From positions 1-51,260 of the forward strand of contig PKED01000118.1 of NCBI GenBank assembly GCA_002863155.1: DNA of 51,260 bases, written 5' to 3'. A program made the translations under genes and the position numbers. Shown one piece after another: positions 18,206 through 25,989 of this stretch (position 1 is its first letter; each line of letters opens with the position of its first letter). Under the pieces are notes generated by a model, which was not told where the DNA came from, searched no databases, and saw only the letters and a program-made list of their open reading frames with translations. This DNA is from Sphingomonadaceae bacterium (GTDB taxonomy: Bacteria > Pseudomonadota > Alphaproteobacteria > Sphingomonadales > Sphingomonadaceae).

Positions 18206-19128
18206 TCCGCGCCCTGATCCTGTTGCTCGCGCTGTGCTTTGCCCTGCCGGCCGAGGCCAGGCGGGCGAGCCCGGCCGCGACCGGCAGTTTCGTCGTGCTG
18301 CCGAAGGTCCGCTCGGCCAATCTGATCGAGCCCGCGCATGTCACCATCTGGCTGCCGCCGGGCTATGCGAAGGGGCGGATGCGCTGGCCGGTCGTCTATA
18401 TGCACGACGGGCAGAACGTCTTTTTTCCAAAGCGGTCGGGCTATAACAAGGTCTGGGCGGCCGACAAGGCGATGCTCAAGCTGATCGCCGAGGGAACGAC
18501 CAAGGGCGCGATCATCGTCGCGATCGACCACCAAAAGGCGCGGTCGCGGCAATATTTCCCGCAGGCGATCTACGCGATGATGAGCCCCGAGCTGAAGGCA
18601 GAGGCCAACCGTTTCGTCGACGGGCCGATCTATTCGGACGGCTATCTCCGCTTCCTCACTGCCGAATTGAAGCCGATGATCGACCGGCGCTATCGCACGC
18701 TTGCCGACCGCGAGAACACCTATGTCGTCGGGTCGAGCATGGGCGGGCTGATCTCGCTCTACGCGATCGCCGAATATCCGCAGGTGTTCGGCCGGGCGGG
18801 CTGTGTGTCGACCCACTGGCCGCTGGCGTTGCCCGATCGGGTCGGCCCGTTCCAGACCAAGGTTTTCGCGCTGTGGGACGATTACCTGACGCGACGGCTG
18901 GGGCCACCGATGGGGCGCCGGATCTGGTTCGATCATGGCGACCAGACGCTCGACCAATATTATGGGCCGTGGCAGAGCGAGATCGACCGCAAGCTGATCG
19001 GCATCGGCTGGCAGCCGCAGCGCGATTTCGAAGCCCGCAGCTATCCCGGTGCCGCGCATGAGGAGAATGCCTGGGCGGCCCGGCTGCCCGAGATTTTCGG
19101 CTGGCTGCTGGCCAAGGCGCCTGAATGA
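18202..19128 (+). CDS. Periplasmic alpha/beta-hydrolase esterase (esterase D/Fes family)
   Basis: A 308-residue serine hydrolase of the PF00756 family with a signal peptide (MIRALILLLALCFALPAEA). The nucleophile elbow GSSMGG gives Ser179; likely Asp in FDHGDQT and His in GAAHEEN complete the triad. The start ATG overlaps the GH97 stop (ATGA). Family members include acyltransferases, siderophore esterases and polysaccharide acetyl esterases. In this locus it may remove acyl groups from the imported glycan, but that is inference. The longer upstream frame only reads through the GH97 gene and is rejected. Confidence 0.86.
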   Translation: MIRALILLLALCFALPAEARRASPAATGSFVVLPKVRSANLIEPAHVTIWLPPGYAKGRMRWPVVYMHDGQNVFFPKRSGYNKVWAADKAMLKLIAEGTTKGAIIVAIDHQKARSRQYFPQAIYAMMSPELKAEANRFVDGPIYSDGYLRFLTAELKPMIDRRYRTLADRENTYVVGSSMGGLISLYAIAEYPQVFGRAGCVSTHWPLALPDRVGPFQTKVFALWDDYLTRRLGPPMGRRIWFDHGDQTLDQYYGPWQSEIDRKLIGIGWQPQRDFEARSYPGAAHEENAWAARLPEIFGWLLAKAPE

Positions 19129-20612
19129 AGCAGCCGCGGATCGTCATATTGGGCGGCGGCACGGCGGGGTGGATGGCCGCCAATCTGTTCGCCGATGCGT
19201 GGCCGCAGGCGCGCATCACCGTAATCGAAAGCCCCGAAATCGGCATCATCGGCGTCGGCGAAGGATCGACGCCGCAGTTCAAGGCCTTTTTTGACCGGCT
19301 CGGCATTGCCGAGCGTGACTGGATGCCGGCGTGCAACGCGACGTACAAGAACGGCATCGCCTTTCACGGCTGGTCGGAGCGGGCGGGGTGCGAAAGCTAT
19401 TTCCACCCGTTTCCGACGATGCTCGACGTGCATACCGGCGATAGCTTCTTCAACCACACCGCCGCGCGCCGCAGCGGCATCGCTGCCGAGGCGCATCCCG
19501 ACCGGTTCTACCTGCCCGCCCGGCTCGCCGCCGATCAGCGCGGGCCAAAGCCCGACCCCCGCTTTCCGTTCGATGTCAGCTATGGCTATCACTTCGATGC
19601 CTATCTGGTCGGCGCCTTCCTGCGCGATCATGCGGTTGGGCGCGGCGTGGCGCATCTGCCGCTCCGCGTCACCGAGGTCCGTGTCGGCGCGGACGGCGCG
19701 GTCGCCGCGCTGGTGACCGAGGACGGCGCCGCGATCGAAGCCGATCTGTTCGTCGATTCGAGCGGGTTCAGAAGCGTGATCGCGCAGGAAGCGCTCGGCG
19801 TGCCGTTCCGTTCGTTCGGCGACAATCTGTTCAACGATTCCGCCGTCGTGATGCCGACCCCGCGCACGGGCGACGCGATCAACGCGCATACGAAGGCGAC
19901 CGCGCTGTCGGCGGGCTGGTGCTGGGACATCCCGCTCACCAACCGCACCGGCAACGGCTATGTCTATTCCTCGCTCTACCTGACGCCCGAGGCGGCGGAG
20001 GCCGAGCTGCGCGCGCATCTGGGCCTTCCCGACGACGCGCCTGCGGCCCGGCACCTGAAGATGAAGGTCGGCCGGATCGAGACCAGCTGGACCGCCAATT
20101 GCCTGGCGGTCGGCCTGTCGCAGGGCTTCATCGAGCCGCTCGAGGCGACCGCACTCCATGTCGTGCAGGCAACGGTCGAAGGGTTCATCAATGCTTGGGC
20201 CGCCGGCGGCTTCACGCCGCGCAACCGCGACAGCTTCAATGCCTCGATCGCGGCCCGGTTCGAAGGGATCCGCGACTATATCGTCTGTCATTACCGCATG
20301 AACCAGCGCCGCGACACGCCGTATTGGCGCGACAACGCCGCCAATGCGCATCTTTCGGCTTCGCTCACCGAATTGCTGCGCTGCTGGTTCCGCGGCGGGG
20401 ACCTTGTCGCCGAAGTTGCGCGCCAGCGTATTGCCACTTATTACTCGGCGATGAGCTGGCACTGCCTGCTTTCGGGCTATGGCTGCTATCCGCCGGATGG
20501 CCAGCTGCGGGCCGCCGAGGGGGGAAGCGACATGGCCCGTATCGACGATTTCTTGGCACGTTGCGCCGGCAACTTCGCCCCGCATCACCTTCAACTCGCA
20601 GCACTTGGCTGA
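19125..20612 (+). CDS. Flavin-dependent (tryptophan-type) halogenase family protein 2
   Basis: A 495-residue second member of the tryptophan halogenase family. It has GGGTAGWMAAN (10-20), K53 in STPQFKAFFDRLG aligned with the catalytic Lys of PrnA, and WCWDIP (265-270) as the WxWxIP hallmark. The EPLE motif reads EPLEAT, with Ala341 where PrnA and the first halogenase have Ser, a residue reported near the halide. It is diverged from the first copy, so this is not a recent tandem duplication. Its start overlaps the esterase stop (ATGA). Halide use and substrate are unknown. Confidence 0.9.
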   Translation: MKQPRIVILGGGTAGWMAANLFADAWPQARITVIESPEIGIIGVGEGSTPQFKAFFDRLGIAERDWMPACNATYKNGIAFHGWSERAGCESYFHPFPTMLDVHTGDSFFNHTAARRSGIAAEAHPDRFYLPARLAADQRGPKPDPRFPFDVSYGYHFDAYLVGAFLRDHAVGRGVAHLPLRVTEVRVGADGAVAALVTEDGAAIEADLFVDSSGFRSVIAQEALGVPFRSFGDNLFNDSAVVMPTPRTGDAINAHTKATALSAGWCWDIPLTNRTGNGYVYSSLYLTPEAAEAELRAHLGLPDDAPAARHLKMKVGRIETSWTANCLAVGLSQGFIEPLEATALHVVQATVEGFINAWAAGGFTPRNRDSFNASIAARFEGIRDYIVCHYRMNQRRDTPYWRDNAANAHLSASLTELLRCWFRGGDLVAEVARQRIATYYSAMSWHCLLSGYGCYPPDGQLRAAEGGSDMARIDDFLARCAGNFAPHHLQLAALG

Positions 20613-20628
20613 CCATCAAGGATCGTTC

Positions 20629-21978
20629 ATGGCCCTCGCTCCCTCCGCCGCCCAAACCGACGCGCAAGATGCCGCCAGCGAAGGCATCAACGCGCCCGAC
20701 CTGCAGTTGTTCGTGTTCGCGCTGTTCTTCATCTTCGGCGGCATCACCAGCCTGAACGACGTCATCATCCCGAAGCTGAAGGAACTCTTCACGCTCAACT
20801 TCTTTCAGGCGATGTTGGTGCAGTTCTGCTTCTTCACCGCATATGCCGTGATTGGCATACCAGGTGCGATGTTAGTCAAACGCATCGGCTACATGCGTGG
20901 TGCAGTCGTGGGACTCTCGACGATGCTGGTCGGCTGTCTACTCTTCATCCCGGCCTCGCAGAACGGGGTGTACGAGCTGTTTCTCTTGGCGTTGTTCGTG
21001 CTGGCGTCGGGCGTGGTGCTAGTCCAGATCGTTGCGAATCCACTGATCTCTCTGCTTGGGCCGCCGCGCACGGCGCATAGCCGCCTCACTTTCGCCCAAG
21101 CCTTCAATTCGGTAGGCACGACGATATTTCCATTTGTCGGTGCACTGGTGATCCTAGCACCCCTTGCCGCATCGGGCGGCACAACGGTGCAGTCATTTTG
21201 GGATGTCAGTCGCGTGATCGACCCGGATTGTCGAGGCGGCCACCCACCGGTGGCTGTGGCGCCGACAGCAGCCTATCGCATTGCAGAAACACAGATCGTT
21301 GCTCAGACCTATCTGGGATTGGCGATCGCGCTCGCGGTCATCGCGTTGGTAGTGTGGGTTTTCCGCAATCGTCTGCGCGGTGAGCAACACGACGCGACGA
21401 GCCTCTCAGCGAGCTTGTCGCTGCTGTCGCGTCCCCGCTTCGCGTTTGGTGCACTGTGCATTTTTCTCTATGTCGGCGCTGAAGTCGCAATTGGCTCGGC
21501 GCTCGTCAATTACCTCAAGTCGAGTCATAGCCTTTGCCTTACGGAGCAGTCAGCGGGCAAGCAGTTGTTGTTTTACTGGGGCGGCGCGATGCTGGGGCGG
21601 TTTGTCGGCTCCGCCGTGCTCCGGGCCGTGAGCCCAGGCAAGGTTCTTGCTGGCGTTGCGATGGGTGCAATCGCCCTTATCCTCGCTTCGATAGCCACGT
21701 CTGGCGCTGTAGCCGCTAACACGTTGTTGGCGGTTGGGTTGATGAACGCGATCATGTTCCCAACGATCTTCTCGCTCGCAAGTGAGAAGCTGGGGCCACG
21801 CGCTGCCGATGGATCGGGCATAATCAACGTCGCGATCTTCGGTGGGGCAGTGATCCCGTTAATTACTGGCGCGCTTGCCGATGCGACCAGCCTGACTGCG
21901 GCGCTGTTGCTGCCCGCCGTCTGCTACGGCGTGATCGCGGCTTATGGGATTTACGCGCGCAAACCGGCGGTCGATTGA
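20629..21978 (+). CDS. MFS sugar transporter, FucP/glucose-galactose type
   Basis: A 449-residue, 12-helix carrier of the fucose/glucose-galactose:H+ symporter family; marks include FFIFGGITSLNDVIIPKLKELF, FFTAYAVIGIPGAMLVKRIGY and the C-terminal GLMNAIMFPTIFSLASEKLG. It probably imports glucose released by the GH97 enzyme. ATG 20629 follows AAGGA; the longer frame runs back into the halogenase. From about 20,830 to the stop the codon use changes: TTA, CTA, ATA, GCA and GGT codons become common, unlike the rest of the locus, suggesting this part has a different origin. The frame is intact with no stop or frameshift. Confidence 0.9.
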   Translation: MALAPSAAQTDAQDAASEGINAPDLQLFVFALFFIFGGITSLNDVIIPKLKELFTLNFFQAMLVQFCFFTAYAVIGIPGAMLVKRIGYMRGAVVGLSTMLVGCLLFIPASQNGVYELFLLALFVLASGVVLVQIVANPLISLLGPPRTAHSRLTFAQAFNSVGTTIFPFVGALVILAPLAASGGTTVQSFWDVSRVIDPDCRGGHPPVAVAPTAAYRIAETQIVAQTYLGLAIALAVIALVVWVFRNRLRGEQHDATSLSASLSLLSRPRFAFGALCIFLYVGAEVAIGSALVNYLKSSHSLCLTEQSAGKQLLFYWGGAMLGRFVGSAVLRAVSPGKVLAGVAMGAIALILASIATSGAVAANTLLAVGLMNAIMFPTIFSLASEKLGPRAADGSGIINVAIFGGAVIPLITGALADATSLTAALLLPAVCYGVIAAYGIYARKPAVD

Positions 21979-21991
21979 TCGGTCCGGCGGT

Positions 21992-22067
21992 TGGTGGAGC
22001 TGAGGGGAATCGAACCCCTGACCTCTGCAGTGCGATTGCAGCGCTCTCCCATCTGAGCTACAGCCCC
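21992..22067 (-). tRNA. tRNA-Ala (anticodon CGC)
   Basis: A full 76-nt cloverleaf on the minus strand with encoded CCA. The acceptor stem GGGGCTG/CAGCTCC carries the G3-U70 wobble that is the alanine identity element. D stem GCTC/GAGC, anticodon stem CTGCA/TGCAG with loop ATCGCAC (anticodon CGC, reading GCG), T stem AGGGG/CCCCT with TTCGATT loop. It is convergent with the FucP-type gene, 13 bases from its stop. Confidence 0.96.
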
Positions 22068-22257
22068 GCCGCCGGAGCGGATGCCATTAGCGCCCAAGAA
22101 CCGGTGACGCAACTCTCCGATTAAGGGCCTTTGCGCTGCGGCCAAATGCCTGCCGCGCGCGCCGAATTTTCGGAACGATTGCCATCCCCGTCGCTTGGTT
22201 GGTCAGGAAGCGGCGGCGTCCCTGCCGTCGCGATCCGACAGCCTGGAGGAGACAGTG

Positions 22258-23181
22258 ATGGGCTATTCCCGCAACGAGCAGAACACCGACATGGCCGGCG
22301 ATTTCGATACGACCGGTGCCAGCGGCCGCTATGGCTATGGCGCGCGTCAGGGCAATGCGTCGAGCGCGCGCCGCTATGCCGCGGCCGGCTATTTCGACGA
22401 CGATCGCTATCGGTCCGATGGCCGGGACCGCGACAGCCTGAACGCTTCTCGCGACCGAATGCGCGACGGCGGCAATCGCGCGATCGGTTCGGACTGGGGC
22501 GACCGTGCTCCGTCGCGCGACGATGGCTATGCCCCCTATGGCCAGCGTGGCGACTATGACGCCGGCGGCTATGGCGATCGCAGCTTCGACGCCCGACCGC
22601 GCTATCGCCAGGACGAGCCGTCGCGCGGCGCCCCCGGCTACGACCGCGACGAACGCGGCTTCATGTCGCGGGCAGGCGACGAGGTGCGCAGCTGGTTCGG
22701 CGACGACGACGCGGCCTATCGGCGCGAGCTCGACCACCGTTTCGACGCGAGCAACGACGCCGACTATTACAGCTGGCGCCGCAGCCAGATCGACGCGCTC
22801 GATCGCGACTATGCCGAATATCGCCGCGAGAATCAGGCGCGCTTCCACAGCGAGTTCGACAATTGGCGGACCGATCGCAACGGCCAGCGGACGTCTCTGT
22901 CGAAAGTGAGCGAGCATATGGAAGTCGTGGGATCGGACGGCGTGCATGTCGGCACGGTGGACAAGGTTCGCGGTGACCGGATCATCCTGACCAAGAATGA
23001 TGCCAATGCCGACGGCAAGCATCATTCGATCCCGTCGCGCTGGATCGAGACCGTCGACGACAAGGTCACCATCCGCAAGACGGCGCAGGCCGCGATCGAC
23101 CATTGGCGCGACGAAGATCGGGCGAGCGACGATGACACCCGATCGCGCAGCTTCGGCGCGGGATATTCCGCCCGCTACTGA
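22258..23181 (+). CDS. DUF2171 protein with long disordered Tyr/Arg/Asp/Gly-rich N-terminus
   Basis: A 307-residue protein. Residues 1 to about 135 are low complexity (GRYGYGARQG, DRYRSDGRDRDS) and probably disordered. The stretch 135-165 (GFMSRAGDEVRSWFGDDDAA) resembles a motif seen in BON-domain and related stress proteins. Residues about 225-295 form a DUF2171 domain (VSEHMEVVGSDGVHVGTVDKV), a PRC-barrel-like fold of unknown function. I start at ATG 22258, which follows GGAGGAG; the upstream frame has no such site. It is monocistronic with a strong terminator. Soluble, no signal peptide. A general stress or envelope role is a guess. Confidence 0.85.
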   Translation: MGYSRNEQNTDMAGDFDTTGASGRYGYGARQGNASSARRYAAAGYFDDDRYRSDGRDRDSLNASRDRMRDGGNRAIGSDWGDRAPSRDDGYAPYGQRGDYDAGGYGDRSFDARPRYRQDEPSRGAPGYDRDERGFMSRAGDEVRSWFGDDDAAYRRELDHRFDASNDADYYSWRRSQIDALDRDYAEYRRENQARFHSEFDNWRTDRNGQRTSLSKVSEHMEVVGSDGVHVGTVDKVRGDRIILTKNDANADGKHHSIPSRWIETVDDKVTIRKTAQAAIDHWRDEDRASDDDTRSRSFGAGYSARY

Positions 23182-23204
23182 CCGGTCGGCCAACCCCGGC
23201 GAGA

Positions 23205-23236
23205 GGGCCCGGGCAAACGTTGCCCGGGCCCTTTTT
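23205..23236 (+). terminator. Rho-independent terminator of the DUF2171 gene
   Basis: Perfect 12-bp stem (GGGCCCGGGCAA / TTGCCCGGGCCC) with a three-base ACG loop, followed by five T residues, 24 bases after the stop codon. Confidence 0.94.
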
Positions 23237-23302
23237 GCGTTGCGCCTTGCAACGCTTCCCGCCTAGGCTCGGTGACGAATTCGAACATCGAGGAGAGACG
23301 GC

Positions 23303-24292
23303 ATGGCACAGGCATGGACTTTGGCATCGCGCCCGAACGGCACACCGACACATGCCGATTTCGCGCTGGTCGACCTGCCATCGATGCCGCTCGAGCCGGG
23401 TCAGCTGCGCATCGCCAATCGCTGGCTGTCGGTCGACCCCTATATGCGCGGGCGGATGAACGACGTGAAGAGCTATACGCCGCCCTTCGTGCTAGGCGAG
23501 CCGATGCAGGGCGGCGCGGTCGGTGAGGTCGTCGAGAGCACCGCCGATGGTTTTGCGGCGGGCGACCTTGTGCTGCACATGGCGGGCTGGCGCGACGAAG
23601 CGGTCATCCCAGCCAATCAGGCGCAGAAGCTGCCGCCGCTCGGCGTTGATCCGCAGGCGTTTCTGGGCCAGCTCGGCATGCCGGGCATGACTGCCTATTT
23701 CGGCCTGTTCGACGTCGCGAGCGCAAAGCCGGGTGATGTCGTGTTCGTGTCCGCCGCCGCCGGGGCGGTCGGGTCGACCGTGGTGCAGATCGCCAAGGCC
23801 AAGGGCATGACGGTGATCGGATCGGCGGGCGGCGCCGACAAATGCGCCTGGGTCGCCTCGCTCGGCGCCGATGCGGTGATCGACTACAAGGACAGCGCGC
23901 CCCTCGTGAAGCAGCTCGCCGCGGGCGCGCCGAACGGCATCGACGTCTATTTCGACAATGTCGGCGGCGAGCATCTCGACGCGGCGCTGGGTCTCGCCAA
24001 CGAACGCGCGCGCTTCGCGATCTGCGGCATGATCAACATGTACAATACGGGCGCGCCGACCGAACTGCGCTTTGCCGCGCGCATCATCGGCGCGCGCATC
24101 CGCATCCAGGGCTTCATCGTCAGCGATTACATGAACCGCGCGGGCGAGTTCTATAACGAGATGGGCGGCTGGTTGCAGAGCGGCCAGCTGATCCGCGAGG
24201 AAACCGTGCATGACGGGCTCGCATCGATGCCCGACGCATTCCTCGGTCTGTTCAGCGGCGGCAACAAGGGCAAGATGCTGGTGCGGGTCTGA
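23303..24292 (+). CDS. NADP-dependent MDR oxidoreductase (CurA/prostaglandin-reductase-like)
   Basis: A 329-residue zinc-independent medium-chain dehydrogenase/reductase. The N-terminal GroES-like part has DPYMRGRMND, typical of the leukotriene B4 12-hydroxydehydrogenase/CurA group, and the Rossmann part has the nucleotide loop AAAGAVGSTVVQIAK followed by GSAGGADKC. It should reduce alpha,beta-unsaturated carbonyl compounds with NADPH in the cytoplasm, probably as detoxification. Ribosome site GAGGAGAG precedes the ATG. It is convergent with the GNAT gene, seven bases apart at the stops. Confidence 0.92.
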   Translation: MAQAWTLASRPNGTPTHADFALVDLPSMPLEPGQLRIANRWLSVDPYMRGRMNDVKSYTPPFVLGEPMQGGAVGEVVESTADGFAAGDLVLHMAGWRDEAVIPANQAQKLPPLGVDPQAFLGQLGMPGMTAYFGLFDVASAKPGDVVFVSAAAGAVGSTVVQIAKAKGMTVIGSAGGADKCAWVASLGADAVIDYKDSAPLVKQLAAGAPNGIDVYFDNVGGEHLDAALGLANERARFAICGMINMYNTGAPTELRFAARIIGARIRIQGFIVSDYMNRAGEFYNEMGGWLQSGQLIREETVHDGLASMPDAFLGLFSGGNKGKMLVRV

Positions 24293-24298
24293 CGAAGG

Positions 24299-24913
24299 TC
24301 AGCGCTTGATCTGCGCGGTCGTCCACGGCGCCCGCGCCTGCCACCCCAAAGTTTCATAGAGGACACGGCCGACATCGGTTGCGACGAGGATGCCGCGATC
24401 GACGCCGTGCCGCCGCGCCTCCAGCCCCAGTAGCCGCGTGATCGCGCAGCCCAACCCGCGTCGCCGATGGGCCTGATCGACATTGATCCGGTCATGCAGT
24501 GCGTAGCCGTCGATCATTGTCATCCGTCCTTGGCCGATTAGGCTCCCATTCTCGGCGGTCATCGTCACGAAAAACACCGCGTCACGCCACTCGGTCATGG
24601 CAGTGATGCCGGGTGGCAGCGTCGAGCCTTCACCGGGCAGCGCGTCGACCGTCATCATCGTGCCGGTCCGTTCGACATGCCAATGCGGCGGCAACTGCGC
24701 CGCTACCGCGCTTTCCGGCATCGGTGCCTTGATCAGAATCAGCGGTTCGGTGATCCGCGCAGCGAGTGCGCCGATGTCACGGGTGTATATTGGAAAGACA
24801 TAGCGCCGTATTTCGGTGGCCAGCCCGGTTTCGATCCGGAGTGCGCCGCCGTCCACTTCCGGCGCAGGGACGCCACGGGTAATCGACCATCCGTGTGCGA
24901 AGGTTGTGACCAA
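24299..24913 (-). CDS. GNAT-family N-acetyltransferase
   Basis: A protein of about 204 residues with a C-terminal GNAT fold. The acetyl-CoA loop is RRRGLGCA (RxxGxG/A) after INVDQAH, and the last strand has VLYETLGWQ. The start is uncertain: the TTG at 24913 has a poor ribosome site, and the frame stays open upstream into the end of the metallopeptidase gene, where only CTG-type codons occur, so translation may be coupled to it. The substrate is unknown. Cytoplasmic. Confidence 0.82.
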   Translation of the reverse strand: MVTTFAHGWSITRGVPAPEVDGGALRIETGLATEIRRYVFPIYTRDIGALAARITEPLILIKAPMPESAVAAQLPPHWHVERTGTMMTVDALPGEGSTLPPGITAMTEWRDAVFFVTMTAENGSLIGQGRMTMIDGYALHDRINVDQAHRRRGLGCAITRLLGLEARRHGVDRGILVATDVGRVLYETLGWQARAPWTTAQIKR

Positions 24914-24941
24914 CGCCGCCGAAATGCCGCGCTCGTCCAGA

Positions 24942-25856
24942 TCAAATCCCGCCGCTGAACGTGTCGCACTGCGCCGGATCGCCGGTTTCCAGCCCGCGCT
25001 TCAGCCATTTGATCCGGTCGGCGCTGCTGCCATGGGTGAAGCTGTCGGGCACCACGCGGCCCTGCGCCTGCCGCTGGAGGGTATCGTCGCCGATCGCATT
25101 GGCGGCGGTCAGCCCTTCCTCAACGTCGCCGGGTTCAAGCCGGTTGCGATTGGCCGCCGCCCAGACGCCTGCAAAACAATCAGCCTGCAGCTCGAGCCGG
25201 ACCGACAGCGCATTGCCTTCGCGCTCGCCGAGGCGGCGCTGTTCGCGCTGAACGCGTTCGGACGTGCCCAGCAGGTTCTGGATGTGATGGCCGATCTCAT
25301 GCGCGATCACGTAATTCTGCGCAAAATCGCCCTTCGCGCCGAACCGGCTGGCGAGCTCGTCGAAAAAGCTGGTGTCGAGATACACGCCCTGGTCGGTCGG
25401 GCAATAAAAGGGGCCCATCGCCGCCTGGGCCGCGCCACAGCCCGACCGGCCCGAACCGCCATAGAATTGGAGGGCGGGCGGATCATAGGTCTGGCCCGAC
25501 TGCCGGAAAATGGCGCGCCAGGTCTTGTTGGCCGAGCTGAAGGCGTTGCACGCAGCGGTGCTGGCGGCATCGACCCGGCATGCTTCCGCCGCGCTGCCAC
25601 CGCTGCCCTGCGGCGCCGAGGTGACCGGCCCGCTGCCGACGGGTCCGCCGCCGGTCAGCAGCGGCAGGCCGCCGCCGAAGAAGAACAACAGCCCGAGCAC
25701 GACCGCGACGCCGCCGCAACCGAACCGGCTGAACACGAACGGCAACAGGCTGAACAGCAGGCCGCCGCCGCCGCCACCGCCGCCAAAGCCGAACCCGCCG
25801 CCCTGACCGCGCTGGTCGCCTACTTCGATGTCGTTGTCGAAATCGTCGAGCCGCAT
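24942..25856 (-). CDS. Neutral zinc metallopeptidase, YpfJ family
   Basis: A 304-residue protein of the YpfJ/PF04228 family. A short acidic N-terminus, a glycine-only linker (about 18-32) and one transmembrane helix (about 33-68) anchor a periplasmic catalytic domain with the zinc motif HEIGHH (H186, E187, H190) and conserved ELQADCFAGVW. ATG 25856 (MRLDDFDND) follows AAGGGA and matches family N-termini; the longer frame is rejected. The GNAT gene follows closely on the same strand. The natural substrate of the family is not known to me. Confidence 0.9.
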   Translation of the reverse strand: MRLDDFDNDIEVGDQRGQGGGFGFGGGGGGGGLLFSLLPFVFSRFGCGGVAVVLGLLFFFGGGLPLLTGGGPVGSGPVTSAPQGSGGSAAEACRVDAASTAACNAFSSANKTWRAIFRQSGQTYDPPALQFYGGSGRSGCGAAQAAMGPFYCPTDQGVYLDTSFFDELASRFGAKGDFAQNYVIAHEIGHHIQNLLGTSERVQREQRRLGEREGNALSVRLELQADCFAGVWAAANRNRLEPGDVEEGLTAANAIGDDTLQRQAQGRVVPDSFTHGSSADRIKWLKRGLETGDPAQCDTFSGGI

Positions 25857-25989
25857 GACCGTCCCTTCGTGGTTGTCGACCATGAATGCGCAACTCGCCC
25901 CGACGTTGCAAGCGTGCACACCTTGCCGGTCGTTCGCGTCACCGAAGCGTCGTTGATCGCGCCTGTGAATGGGGCCAAGGACAGCGGCG

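Noticed and set aside
20629..21978. Frameshift in the FucP-type gene, suggested by the changed codon use
   Set aside because: The protein stays hydrophobic and family-like through to its C-terminus in a single frame.
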